Below are positions 16,551 to 24,528 of a stretch of 64,000 nucleotides of DNA, in pieces; position 1 is the stretch's first letter; each line of letters starts with the position of its first letter. The translations under genes were made by a program, and so were the position numbers. The notes beneath the pieces are model-generated. The model saw nothing but the letters and a program-made list of their open reading frames with translations, was not told where the DNA came from and did not search any database. The DNA is from Domibacillus aminovorans (GTDB taxonomy: Bacteria; Bacillota; Bacilli; Bacillales; Domibacillaceae), in assembly GCF_001643235.1 (NCBI RefSeq), contig NZ_LQWY01000036.1, forward strand, positions 24,586-88,585. The letters run 5' to 3'.

Positions 16551-17876
16551 ATGTTTGTCACGCATTCATTTCGAATTCCTTATGATAAAAAGGTATACGA
16601 CGAATTAAGAATTATGCAGCGGGAAGCCGCCTCCGTCTGGAATGATATTGTTCGGGAAGCGACTTCTTATTATTTCACTTGTAAAAAGTGGCTGAGTAAA
16701 ACAGACATTCAAGCGATTCGAAAACAAACCTATGATCTTCATTCTCAAACGGTTCAAGCGATTGCGGATAAATACGTGGCGAACCGTGAAACGATCCGAC
16801 AGCTGCGAAAAGTGGATAAAAAGGCTAACTATCCGTGGCGTAGAAAATATTATTATTGTATTCCTTTAAAAAAAGCGTCCATGACTGTTTCAAAAGATAC
16901 GATCACGATTAAAAAAGCCGAATATGGATACGCCCTTTCAGACTTGTTAACCAAAAAGAAAAAGAAAAAGTGGAATGAAAAGGTTCCAAAGAAAAATAAA
17001 ACCGTTGTTCTTCCTAATCTTTCAGAGGAAGATATGGAAAATTGCAACTATGCGGAAATCGTATGGAGAAACGGGGCATATTGGTTTTGTTATGCGGTAT
17101 CTGTTCCCGAGAAAGACATTTCCTCTTATGATTTTAAAGCAGCGGGCGGAGAATTAGGAGAAATTCATGCCGTCACGGTGGCAACGGAGAACAAAGCTTT
17201 ATTAGTGTCAGGACGGGCGATGCGGAGTCTTTCTCAATTTCGTGCAAAAGCATTAGCTGATTTGAGCAAGAAAATGTCTCGTTGTCAAAAAGGATCGAAC
17301 CAATGGAAAAAATATCGGCAGGCGAGAATTCGCATCCGTCAAAAAAGTAAACATCAGCTCGAACAATTGGAACATAAGACAACCAAAGAAATTGTCGCGT
17401 TTTTAGAAGAAGAAAACGTCACGAACTTTGTGATTGGGCATGTATCCGGCATAGAGAAAAACACGAAGAAAAAGAAACAAAAGAAGAATAAGATCAGAAG
17501 ACAACAACTTTCTTTGTGGAATCAAGGAAGAATCAAGCAAAAACTCACGTATAAAGCGCAATTAAAAGGCATTGCCGTGGAAGAAACAGAAGAAAGCTAT
17601 ACGTCACAAGACTGTCCGTTTTGCGGGGGAAGACACCACGCTAAAGGACGAAGATTTGGTTGTTCTGTTCACAAAACAGAAATCCATCGTGATGTCAATG
17701 GGGCACAAAATATCGCCCGTAAAAAACACCACATGGCCGTCAAACCGCTTTTATCGGTTATCTACAAGCAGCCTGTATGGTATAAACGTTTTTTGTCAGA
17801 AGAACAAAGACAAAAAACGAAACATCCGAATGATGAACCGAAAAAAGAAAAACGTATCGCCAGTCGAATGGCGTAG
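16551..17876 (+). CDS. TnpB-like RNA-guided nuclease homologue with atypical RuvC residues
   Basis: 441 residues, basic. It has an N-terminal TnpB helical region, then RuvC motifs. At the usual GxD site the sequence is GGELGEIH (residues 199-206), with Glu201 where Asp is expected. At the RuvC-II strand it reads FVIGHVSGIE (293-302), with Gly296 where the catalytic Glu normally stands. RuvC-III HRDVNGAQNI keeps Asp381. The zinc finger is C355-x2-C358...C371-x2-H374, with His as fourth ligand. TnpB proteins cut DNA guided by an RNA from the right end of the element. Here activity is uncertain: relocated catalytic residues, or a disabled nuclease. AGGAGGG precedes ATG 16551. Confidence 0.82.
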   Translation: MFVTHSFRIPYDKKVYDELRIMQREAASVWNDIVREATSYYFTCKKWLSKTDIQAIRKQTYDLHSQTVQAIADKYVANRETIRQLRKVDKKANYPWRRKYYYCIPLKKASMTVSKDTITIKKAEYGYALSDLLTKKKKKKWNEKVPKKNKTVVLPNLSEEDMENCNYAEIVWRNGAYWFCYAVSVPEKDISSYDFKAAGGELGEIHAVTVATENKALLVSGRAMRSLSQFRAKALADLSKKMSRCQKGSNQWKKYRQARIRIRQKSKHQLEQLEHKTTKEIVAFLEEENVTNFVIGHVSGIEKNTKKKKQKKNKIRRQQLSLWNQGRIKQKLTYKAQLKGIAVEETEESYTSQDCPFCGGRHHAKGRRFGCSVHKTEIHRDVNGAQNIARKKHHMAVKPLLSVIYKQPVWYKRFLSEEQRQKTKHPNDEPKKEKRIASRMA

Positions 17877-18013
17877 TTGGCACAGACCTTGCCCTCTTGA
17901 AAGACTGTTTTTCTCTCAAGAGTTGTTCGCCCAAGTCTCGCCACTGCCTCTTCCTTTGGGATTGTGTAAGTGGGATGTTTGCGAAAAAGAACCCCACGGC
18001 TGAAGCCGTGGGA
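17877..18013 (+). ncRNA. Candidate omega (right-end) RNA of the tnpB element
   Basis: The non-coding right end after tnpB has a stem CTCTTGA/TCAAGAG (17894-17900 with 17916-17922) and the terminal hairpin at 17993-18012. TnpB guide scaffolds arise from exactly this part of such elements, possibly starting within the tnpB 3' end; the guide would be the ~16-20 bases just beyond 18013. Position and structure are seen; expression is inferred. Confidence 0.5.
17985..18013 (-). terminator. IS right-end hairpin acting as terminator of the thi operon
   Basis: Read on the minus strand, the 8-bp stem (17993-18000 with 18005-18012) is followed by GTTCTTTTTCG, a usable intrinsic terminator 5 bases after the thiF stop codon. 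Confidence 0.55.
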
Positions 18014-18017
18014 GTGG

Positions 18018-19043
18018 TCAGTGGAAGTAGCGGTAATATACCTTTTTACTTTCTTCTACAGAGGATACACCTTGTATAAAGACACGGCCATCTTTAAACG
18101 CGGTAACCGTATAAGGTTCCTTTTTAAAGGAGAGTAAAAAAGCATTTTGATGCGTTACATCGGCATTTTTTTTCACATTTTCAGATAAAAGATGAAGGTC
18201 GCGCCGATCAATGCCAGCTGGCCGGATTTGGACGGTATCCCGTCCGCATAATACAGCAAACTTTGTTGATTGTTCATATGAAAGAAATGGATAAACCGGA
18301 TTTGCCCCGCATGATGGGCAGTCTGGTTTTTTTAGTCGGGCTACATCAACGGATGAAAACTGATTCGTCCATAAATCAAATGAAAAAACCGTACCGCGTA
18401 AAGCATCGGCATTGCCTGTTAGCCATTTTAATGCTTCTGCGGTCTGTGCAGAAGCCGTCATTTGAACAGCAGGAGAAATAATCCCAGCTGTATCACACGT
18501 AGCACCTGCTTGAGGAATTGTATCCATTAAACAATGAAGGCATGGCGTTTTTCCGGGGATGACAAGTAGTGACAGACCGCCTGATGCGACACAAGCGCCG
18601 TATACCCACGGGATTTCATATTTTTGAGCAGCATCGTTAATGATAAAGCGGATGTCGAAGTTGTCGGTGCCGTCAATGATGAGGTCAACAACTTCACGAG
18701 ATAAAAATCGCTCAAAAAAATCAGCATCTGCGTCAAGAGTCAATGAATCAATGATGATGTCCGAGTTAATCGACAGAAGCCTTTTTCTTGCAGCGTCCGC
18801 TTTTGGTATCCGATCAATCGCATCTTGCTCGGTGTATAAGTTTTGACGCTGTAAGTTGGAAAAATCAACATAATCCCGGTCAATGATTGTGATGCGGCCA
18901 ACGCCGGCACGGACGATCATTTCGGCATTCGCTGCACCGAGTGCACCAGCTCCAATAATTAAGACGTGCTTATTGCGAAGTGCTTCCTGCCCATTTTTTC
19001 CGATCCCGGGGAATAGTACTTGGCGCGAATACCGTTCGGTCAA
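18018..19043 (-). CDS. thiF: ThiF/MoeB-type sulfur carrier adenylyltransferase
   Basis: 341 residues. [19 protein letters not shown] is the nucleotide-binding loop; [16 protein letters not shown] and GTDNFDIRF are E1-like motifs. Two CxxC pairs (PCLHC and DCPSCG) bind zinc. It adenylates the C-terminal glycine of ThiS so that sulfur can be loaded for thiazole synthesis. The family is shared with MoeB, but position at the end of tenI-thiO-thiS-thiG makes ThiF the best call. A C-terminal extension of ~90 residues beyond the catalytic core is present. It starts 4 bases inside thiG, implying translational coupling. The IS element ends just after its stop. Confidence 0.9.
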   Translation of the reverse strand: MTERYSRQVLFPGIGKNGQEALRNKHVLIIGAGALGAANAEMIVRAGVGRITIIDRDYVDFSNLQRQNLYTEQDAIDRIPKADAARKRLLSINSDIIIDSLTLDADADFFERFLSREVVDLIIDGTDNFDIRFIINDAAQKYEIPWVYGACVASGGLSLLVIPGKTPCLHCLMDTIPQAGATCDTAGIISPAVQMTASAQTAEALKWLTGNADALRGTVFSFDLWTNQFSSVDVARLKKPDCPSCGANPVYPFLSYEQSTKFAVLCGRDTVQIRPAGIDRRDLHLLSENVKKNADVTHQNAFLLSFKKEPYTVTAFKDGRVFIQGVSSVEESKKVYYRYFH

Positions 19044-19807
19044 AGTACACTCATTCCTTCCAGTGGGCTTGAAGCAGCAGCATGCATCTTTTTCGGGATA
19101 CGTCCAGCTTCAAATCCGGCACGTCCTGCGAGAACGCCGTATTTCATCGCTTCAGCCATTCTCACTGGGTCATTTGCACCCGACACAGCTGTGTTAAGAA
19201 GGACACCATCGGCACCGAGTTCCATCGCTTTTGCCGCATCAGAAGGCACGCCAATTCCAGCGTCGACAATAACCGGTACAGAAGACTGTTCAATAATGTA
19301 ACGGATGTTGAGCGGATTGATAATGCCAAGACCTGTGCCGATTGGCGATGCACCTGGCATAATCGCGTGGCAGCCAAGATCCTCAAGCCGTTTTGCGAGC
19401 AGCACATCATCTGACGTGTAGGGCAAAACGATAAACCCTTCTTCAAGCAGCATTTCAGATGCTTTTAGTGTTTCAATCGGGTCTGGCAATAGCGTTTTAT
19501 CACAGCCGATCACTTCGACTTTAATCATGTCACAAAGTCCGGATGCTTTTGCAAGTTTTGCGATGCGGACCGCTTCTTCCGCTGTTTTCGCGCCAGCTGT
19601 ATTTGGCAGCAACGTATAGTTCTTTACATCAATCTTTTCTAAAAAGTTCGGTTGATTTGGTTCGAAAATATTCATCCGGCGTACCGCAAACGTTAAAATT
19701 TCTGATTCTGATTTTTCTACCGCTTCTTTTTGAATATCGAAATTCGGGAACTTCCCGGTTCCGAGCAACAATCTAGATTTAAATGAATAAGGTCCAATGT
19801 TTAACAT
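19040..19807 (-). CDS. thiG: Thiazole synthase ThiG
   Basis: 255 residues, full length. A TIM-barrel with [10 protein letters not shown] near the N-terminus, [31 protein letters not shown] (containing the Schiff-base lysine region) and [20 protein letters not shown]. ThiG condenses 1-deoxy-D-xylulose 5-phosphate, dehydroglycine and ThiS-thiocarboxylate into the thiazole phosphate of thiamin. Fourth gene of the TPP riboswitch operon; overlaps thiF by 4 bases and follows thiS by one base. Confidence 0.95.
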   Translation of the reverse strand: MLNIGPYSFKSRLLLGTGKFPNFDIQKEAVEKSESEILTFAVRRMNIFEPNQPNFLEKIDVKNYTLLPNTAGAKTAEEAVRIAKLAKASGLCDMIKVEVIGCDKTLLPDPIETLKASEMLLEEGFIVLPYTSDDVLLAKRLEDLGCHAIMPGASPIGTGLGIINPLNIRYIIEQSSVPVIVDAGIGVPSDAAKAMELGADGVLLNTAVSGANDPVRMAEAMKYGVLAGRAGFEAGRIPKKMHAAASSPLEGMSVL

Positions 19808-19808
19808 A

Positions 19809-20012
19809 TTATCCGCCTCCTACAAATTGAACGATTTCAATCCGGTCGCCATCACTGAGCGCCGCATCATCGCGTGTTGTTTTGTCTAAAATCGATTGAT
19901 TAAGTTCAACAATAGCCATTTCTTTATTCAACTTAAAGTGATCAAGCAAATCGCGAACTGTTGTGACGTGATCTGGAAGTTGCACGTCACGTCCGTTTAC
20001 GGTCATGTTCAT
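19809..20012 (-). CDS. thiS: Sulfur carrier protein ThiS
   Basis: 67 residues, ubiquitin-like fold, ending in QFVGGG with the C-terminal Gly-Gly that is adenylated by ThiF and thiocarboxylated. [17 protein letters not shown] at the start is typical. It donates sulfur to ThiG. It overlaps the 3' end of thiO by 4 bases and is next to thiG. Confidence 0.93.
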   Translation of the reverse strand: MNMTVNGRDVQLPDHVTTVRDLLDHFKLNKEMAIVELNQSILDKTTRDDAALSDGDRIEIVQFVGGG

Positions 20013-21154
20013 ACAAGTAATTCCTCCTTTTTTGTTTGAAACCGGAACGGAGAGAAAGGAGCAAGAACAGCGGCTGTTTTTTCACAGCCATTCAAATACC
20101 GTTCCATTAACACCCCGGTTACAGGACTTAATAAAATACCATTCCGATAATGACCTGTGCATATGGAAAGGCCTTTAATCGAAGGATGGGCGCCGATAAT
20201 TGGCAATCCATCAGATGATTGCGGTCTCACCCCGGTCCACGTACGGTCAATGATCCCTTCGTCAAGCACTGGCAAAAGCCGCGCCGCCCGGTTTAATAAA
20301 GAGCGGATGCCGCCTGCTGTAACAGATGAGTCAAACGAGCCGGGATAAGATGTCGCACCAATCAACATTTCCTTATTGCGCTTTGGCACGATATAACAGC
20401 CATCAACGGCAAAAACGGTTTTTACAGGCGCCGCTTCGCTCAGTTTCACTGATATGCATTCGCCTTTTACCGGAATGATCGGAGGCATGAAATCCGCTTC
20501 CGCAAATAATGTACCGCTCCACGCGCCGGCCGCATTAATGACCCGGTCTGAATGAAACACTCCGCGGGTTGTTTGTACACCGCATACTGTATTCGCTTCC
20601 ACTACGACGCGAATGACAGCCTCTCGTTCGTACACGTGCACACCAGCATTCACCGCCGCCTGCAAAAACGCGCGGGCAAGCAACGGTGCTTTCACCTGAT
20701 TGTCTTTTTCTAAATAAATGGCACCGGCTGTTTCAATTGACATACATGACTCTACAGACGGCACATCATCTGGTTCGAGCCACTTAACAGATGCATCTTT
20801 GCCGGATAAAAAGGCATACTGCTTGAGAAGAGCTGGCTTATCATCGGCTGTAGCCGCTACTTTTAACAGTCCGGCTTTGCGCAATTCAATATCTACACCG
20901 GACTCTTCGAACAACTCATCGCGAAGATCCGGGAACATCGCCCGGCTTTCAAGTGCTATATTCATAAGCGGGTTTTCATACTCAAATTCATTTTGCGCAC
21001 CGAGCATTCCGCCTGCTGCAATCGACGCTTTGCCTGCTGTACCGGCGTCAAACACCGCCACAGACAAACCAGATTTCGCTAGCCGGTAGGCAATTGAACA
21101 GCCAATCACACCGCCGCCAGCAATAATGACATCGTATCGTCTCATCGTTTTCAC
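20009..21154 (-). CDS. thiO: Glycine oxidase ThiO
   Basis: 381 residues, DAO-family flavoprotein. VIIAGGGVIGCSIAYRLAKSG binds FAD near the N-terminus; GVRPQSSDGLPIIG and GHYRNGILLSP are C-terminal DAO signatures. It oxidizes glycine to the imine (dehydroglycine) used by ThiG. The start overlaps the tenI end by 4 bases, in the order tenI-thiO-thiS-thiG-thiF seen in B. subtilis. Confidence 0.92.
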   Translation of the reverse strand: MKTMRRYDVIIAGGGVIGCSIAYRLAKSGLSVAVFDAGTAGKASIAAGGMLGAQNEFEYENPLMNIALESRAMFPDLRDELFEESGVDIELRKAGLLKVAATADDKPALLKQYAFLSGKDASVKWLEPDDVPSVESCMSIETAGAIYLEKDNQVKAPLLARAFLQAAVNAGVHVYEREAVIRVVVEANTVCGVQTTRGVFHSDRVINAAGAWSGTLFAEADFMPPIIPVKGECISVKLSEAAPVKTVFAVDGCYIVPKRNKEMLIGATSYPGSFDSSVTAGGIRSLLNRAARLLPVLDEGIIDRTWTGVRPQSSDGLPIIGAHPSIKGLSICTGHYRNGILLSPVTGVLMERYLNGCEKTAAVLAPFSPFRFQTKKEELLV

Positions 21155-21711
21155 TCCTCTTTTTTAAAAAAAGCAGAAATCATCGCCGCACCAGCCGCGC
21201 CCGCTTCAATTACTGTTTTCACGTTACCGGAATGAATGCCGCCGATTGCGATGACAGGAATAGAAACGGCCTTTGTTACACCGCGCAGCGCATCTAGTCC
21301 GCGACCAGGGAGACCTTCTTTTGAAGGGGTCGTGAAAATATGGCCGAAGTAAATGTAGTCAGCGCCATCTATCTCTGCTTGTCTCGCTGTATCCACAGAA
21401 TGAACAGATTTGCCGGCCTGGATGTCTGGGTGGGAACGCTTGAATATTTTCAAGCGTTCATCGAATTCTGTAAAGTGGACCCCTTGTAATCTATAACGAA
21501 CAGCGATATCAGGGCAGGAATGAACGATTAATTTCTCGGGCGAGATGCCGCGTTTTATCATGTGCTTTATTTTTGAATCAATGTCTGTTTCAGATAACTG
21601 CTTTTCGCGTATACAAATCGCTTCAACATTTGGATAAAGAGAGGCAGCAGTCACTATGGCTTTTTCAGAAAGGCCGGTACCGTCCGTTACTGCATGAATC
21701 AAATGCATCAT
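21151..21711 (-). CDS. tenI: Thiazole tautomerase TenI
   Basis: About 187 residues in the ThiE/TenI TIM-barrel fold. YIYFGHIFTTPSKEGLPGRG carries the TenI signature (His and the SK motif) rather than the ThiE pyrophosphate site, and IPVIAIGGI is the phosphate-binding strand. TenI aromatizes the thiazole product of ThiG. Start choice is uncertain: three in-frame ATGs at 21717, 21711 and 21708 surround a GGAG, and the frame stays open to 21777 through the riboswitch terminator, which is not coding. First gene of the thi operon. Confidence 0.85.
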   Translation of the reverse strand: MMHLIHAVTDGTGLSEKAIVTAASLYPNVEAICIREKQLSETDIDSKIKHMIKRGISPEKLIVHSCPDIAVRYRLQGVHFTEFDERLKIFKRSHPDIQAGKSVHSVDTARQAEIDGADYIYFGHIFTTPSKEGLPGRGLDALRGVTKAVSIPVIAIGGIHSGNVKTVIEAGAAGAAMISAFFKKEE

Positions 21712-21730
21712 CTCCATTTTTAAACATACA

Positions 21731-21766
21731 AAAAGCGCTGCTTCCCAGTATGGAAAGCAGCGCTGT
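21731..21766 (-). terminator. Riboswitch-controlled terminator before tenI
   Basis: On the minus strand AGCGCTGCTT and AAGCAGCGCT form a 10-bp stem followed by TTTTTG; it lies between the TPP aptamer and tenI and is the expression platform. Confidence 0.85.
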
Positions 21767-21794
21767 ATAAATAACACAATATAAATAAAGGTCT

Positions 21795-21892
21795 CGCCAC
21801 TTTCCTACGCCAGTACGAACTAGATCAGGTTCCAGGAATCCCAAAGTAATCACTTTGATCTCAGCCTTTTTAAAAGGCACCTCCAGTGGATT
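21795..21892 (-). promoter_or_regulatory. TPP riboswitch (THI element)
   Basis: On the minus strand the conserved cores GGAGGTGCC, GGCTGAGAT, ACCTGATCTAG and GCGTAGGAAAGTGG appear in order, with CCACT/AGTGG closing the P1 stem. Binding of thiamin pyrophosphate would favour the downstream terminator and shut off tenI-thiOSGF. Confidence 0.95.
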
Positions 21893-22034
21893 AATATTCA
21901 GTTTTTTTTAGCTTATCATAGTATTCAGATAATGTCACCTATGAAAATGATTTGTAAAAGCACAAGACAAAATGACGGAATTTATTTGAAAACAAGCTTT
22001 ATTTTATTTTTTGTAAAAATATGTCGTGAAATAT

Positions 22035-22061
22035 GTTTCATAACATGCGCATATAGGGAAT
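22035..22061 (+). promoter_or_regulatory. Possible SigB-type promoter
   Basis: GTTTCA (22035-22040), 15-base spacer, GGGAAT (22056-22061) resembles GTTTAA-N13..15-GGGWAW, 35 bases before the small FbpA-like gene. Moderate match only. Confidence 0.35.
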
Positions 22062-22095
22062 AGAATAAAGGTAATAAGAAAAAAGGGGAAGCCGT

Positions 22096-22239
22096 ATGCA
22101 TACAGAGAAGGAACAAATGATATGGATTGAACGGTTAATGAAAAAAGGGATTTTTAAATATGGTAACCGTCAGCTTTATGAATTAACGGTCGATGAATTG
22201 ATTCATTTAAATGATGGAAACAAACAAATAAATAATTAA
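22096..22239 (+). CDS. Small FbpA-type (Fur-regulated basic protein) family protein
   Basis: 47 residues. IERLMKKGIFKYGNRQLYEL followed by TVDELIHL matches the short FbpA domain (a helix, then GIYK-x-QLYELTLxEL) of B. subtilis Fbp proteins, which help the iron-sparing response, and of related orphan proteins in spore-formers. GGGGAAGCC ribosome site 5 bases before ATG 22096. No clear Fur box is visible; a SigB-like promoter is possible. It is followed by a strong terminator, so it is its own unit. Confidence 0.65.
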   Translation: MHTEKEQMIWIERLMKKGIFKYGNRQLYELTVDELIHLNDGNKQINN

Positions 22240-22240
22240 G

Positions 22241-22285
22241 AAAAAGCTCAAACGCAGTCCGTCGCGTTTGAGCTTTTTTCTTTTT
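22241..22285. terminator. Terminator after the FbpA-like gene
   Basis: AAAAAGCTCAAACGC (22241-22255) pairs with 22264-22278 over 15 bp, then more T. Symmetric A and T flanks permit action in both directions. Confidence 0.88.
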
Positions 22286-22527
22286 TTAGCGTTGAGTAGA
22301 CACCAGGTTCACGGTTCTCTGCGTAATAAATAAGTGGAATGTGCCGGTTAAAAAACGATGAAAATGAATCCGATAAAATGAGTAAGGGAGCTCTATTAAT
22401 AAAAAGCCGAGTGATACGACAGTGATCAGTTATATGAATGTATCTTGTAGGCAAACAGCATTTCTTTTAATGTCGCATGTTTTTTCTCTAAATTGCGCGG
22501 TTCTGGCAGTCAGCCCGCCAATTTCAT
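22282..22527 (-). pseudogene. Decayed ORF of unknown family
   Basis: The rest of this 400-base gap (22240-22639) shows a coding-like minus-strand trace. ATG 22527 opens a frame with an in-frame TGA after five codons, then LEKKHATLKEMLFAYKIHSY, a stop, and a second frame continuing with FFNRHIPLIYYAENREPGVY. The segments have protein-like composition but need at least two repairs, so this looks like a relic. I do not recognise the family, and chance cannot be excluded. Confidence 0.3.
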
Positions 22528-22639
22528 GCGTTTGCTGAAAAATATATACCAGAAAAAGTGTAAACTTTTCTTTTTACGTATGAAAAAGAGAATGGCGGGT
22601 AATAAGAAAAGAGATGTTTAAAATAGAGGAGATGACTGT

Positions 22640-23644
22640 TTGAATTATATAATCTGGATTGGCAGCTATGCGAAAAAAGAAGAACCAGGCATTTATAAGG
22701 TAAATGTGGATACGGACAATGAAAAGTTAAACGTGACGGGCCGATACGCCGGTGCTGAAAATCCATCTTTTTTAGCAGAAGCAGACGGATATTTATTTGC
22801 GGCATCCGAAATGATGAAGGGTCAGGTAGCTCTTTTTAAAATTGATGAAGAAGGATTGGATAGACGAGCGACAGCAGATGCGGGTGAAATGGCGCCATGT
22901 CATATTTATGCAGAAGACACATCAGCCTGGACCGCCAATTATGGGGGATCAGTGACAAAATATGAACGCGACGGCGATCGCTTGACGAAAACGGCATTTG
23001 TGAAACATGAAGGAAGCGGGCCGAATGCAGAACGGCAAGATGCACCGCATGTTCACTCTGTTACACCGTTTCCAGATGGGTTGCATCTAGTCGTATGTGA
23101 CCTTGGAACCGATACGCTTGCTGTATATGAAAAAAATGAACTTAAGCTCGTAAAGGAAGTGAAAACAGCACCGGGTTCGGGACCACGAATGGCGCTTTTT
23201 CATCCGGACTTGCCGGTTTTATATGTCATAAATGAGCTAGATTCAACTGTTTCAATTTACAAGGTGGAAATTGGCGGAAATATTATGCATTTAGACACAA
23301 TCGCTGCGCTTCCGGCTGGATACACCGGCGTGCATACAGGTGCTGATCTACAATTTAGTCCCGACAAGAGGTTTCTATACGTGTCTATTCGTGGATGGAA
23401 CGGGTTTGCTATTTTTGATATTCAAGGAGAAGGTGCACTTTCACAGCCGCGTCACGTAGAAGGAGCGGGGAAAACACCACGCAGTTTTTACGTGTTGCCG
23501 GACGCACCGTATTTAGTTACAGCTTATCAAGATTCAAATGAACTTGCCTTGTTTAAAATAGAGGAAAATGGGTTACCCGTTTTTATAGAAGAGAAAGTTA
23601 CGATTCGAGAACCAGTATGCGTCATTAAGAAAGGAGAAAAATAA
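22640..23644 (+). CDS. Lactonase family beta-propeller protein (YkgB/6-phosphogluconolactonase type)
   Basis: 334 residues from TTG 22640 (GAGGAGATGACTG leader). Repeated blades of the seven-bladed lactonase propeller are visible: NPSFLAEADGYLFAASE, DAPHVHSVTPFPDGLHLVVCDLGTD, GPRMALFHPDLPVLYVINELDS, HTGADLQFSPDKRFLYVSIRG and TPRSFYVLPDAPYLVTAYQ. Relatives hydrolyse 6-phosphogluconolactone (Pgl/YkgB). The next gene, a dehydrogenase, follows with no gap, which suggests a sugar dehydrogenase-lactonase pair; the substrate is not certain. Confidence 0.82.
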   Translation: MNYIIWIGSYAKKEEPGIYKVNVDTDNEKLNVTGRYAGAENPSFLAEADGYLFAASEMMKGQVALFKIDEEGLDRRATADAGEMAPCHIYAEDTSAWTANYGGSVTKYERDGDRLTKTAFVKHEGSGPNAERQDAPHVHSVTPFPDGLHLVVCDLGTDTLAVYEKNELKLVKEVKTAPGSGPRMALFHPDLPVLYVINELDSTVSIYKVEIGGNIMHLDTIAALPAGYTGVHTGADLQFSPDKRFLYVSIRGWNGFAIFDIQGEGALSQPRHVEGAGKTPRSFYVLPDAPYLVTAYQDSNELALFKIEENGLPVFIEEKVTIREPVCVIKKGEK

Positions 23645-24424
23645 ATGAATATTTCGTTAAAAGGAAAAACAGCGCTCGTCACAGGCGGGGGTTCCGGCAT
23701 TGGCCGCGCAACAGTCATTCGTTTTGCAGAAGCGGGAGCCAATGTCATCCTTCTGGATCGGAGCCCGGAAAATTCAGATGATCTTGTGAAAAAAATCGGC
23801 GAAGACCGTGCTTTGCATGTAAAAGCGGATGTGTCAAAAGCAGATGAGATGGAAAAAGCGATTAATGAAGCGGCTGCGAAGTGGGACGGCATCGATATTG
23901 TATTTGCAAATGCCGGACAAAATGGGACATTTACACCGCTTGAACATTTGGATCCGGACGACTGGAATTCCGTTATAATGACGAATTTAACCGGCACCTT
24001 TTTAACGTTAAAATATTCTATACCTTATTTGAAAAAAAATGGTGGAAGCGTCATTATTACATCGTCTATTAATGGAACAAGGACATTTAAAAATTTTGGC
24101 TTTTCTGCCTATGCAACAACGAAAGCGGGTCAAGTCGGTCTCGGCAAAATGGCTGCTGTTGAACTCGCACAGTTTAAAGTGCGTGTAAACGTTATTTGCC
24201 CAGGCGCGATTGAAACGAATATTGATGAAAGTACAAATATGGAAGATGAGAAGCTGAAAGAAATTCGTATACCAATTGAGTATCCGGAAGGCAATCAACC
24301 GCTTGCAGGAGGTTCTGGAAAGCCGGAACAGGTCGCGGATCTCGTTCATTATTTGGCAAGCGACGCTGCAAGCCATGTGACCGGCTCGGTCATTTATGTA
24401 GATGGAATTGAATCACTATTATGA
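23645..24424 (+). CDS. Short-chain dehydrogenase/reductase
   Basis: 259 residues. TGGGSGIGRAT binds the dinucleotide, NAG at residue ~90, catalytic Ser in IITSSINGTR and the YxxxK motif YATTK. RVNVICPGAIETNI and VTGSVIYVDGIESLL end the classical SDR fold. The acidic residue after the second strand (LLDRS) favours NAD+. It starts directly after the lactonase stop with AAAGGAG as ribosome site, so the two are an operon. Substrate not identified; a sugar or polyol is plausible from the partner. Confidence 0.85.
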   Translation: MNISLKGKTALVTGGGSGIGRATVIRFAEAGANVILLDRSPENSDDLVKKIGEDRALHVKADVSKADEMEKAINEAAAKWDGIDIVFANAGQNGTFTPLEHLDPDDWNSVIMTNLTGTFLTLKYSIPYLKKNGGSVIITSSINGTRTFKNFGFSAYATTKAGQVGLGKMAAVELAQFKVRVNVICPGAIETNIDESTNMEDEKLKEIRIPIEYPEGNQPLAGGSGKPEQVADLVHYLASDAASHVTGSVIYVDGIESLL

Positions 24425-24450
24425 TTTTTCCGGTAAAAATGGAAATTTGT

Positions 24451-24476
24451 CGAAACTTTTTCAAATCACTTTCGTA
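24451..24476 (+). promoter_or_regulatory. ECF (SigW-type) promoter
   Basis: CGAAAC (24451-24456), T-rich 16-base spacer, CGTA (24473-24476) matches TGAAAC-N16-CGTA with one mismatch; 52 bases before the lipoprotein start. Confidence 0.65.
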
Positions 24477-24528
24477 TTGAAGATGTATAACCCCTAAACG
24501 GGGAATTCAAGAACGGGAGAGGATTAAT

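Larger units (their letters stand above)
16260..18016 (+). mobile_element. Solo-tnpB element of the IS200/IS605 (IS1341-like) group
   Basis: A tnpB gene without tnpA is flanked by subterminal structures. On the left, a structured stretch at 16310-16420 includes GACGATGGG (16358-16366) pairing with CCCATCGTC (16392-16400) and the AGCCCATCGTCTTTAGAC run typical of these elements. On the right, the hairpin CCCACGGC-TGAA-GCCGTGGG at 17993-18012 lies right after the gene. The right boundary is near 18016; the left boundary is uncertain within 16230-16310. No direct repeats are expected. It separates the monooxygenase from thiF. The 345 bases from 16206 to 16550 hold only this left end and a 12-codon fragment. 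Confidence 0.8.

Noticed and set aside
16551..17876. Interpretation of the TnpB protein as a domesticated repressor (TldR-like)
   Set aside because: It still lies inside an element with typical ends and no host operon partner; the variant residues alone do not show domestication.
21925..21955. Fur box candidate near the FbpA-like gene (GATAAT...AAAATGAT)
   Set aside because: Only one good hexamer; not at a promoter of the FbpA-like gene.
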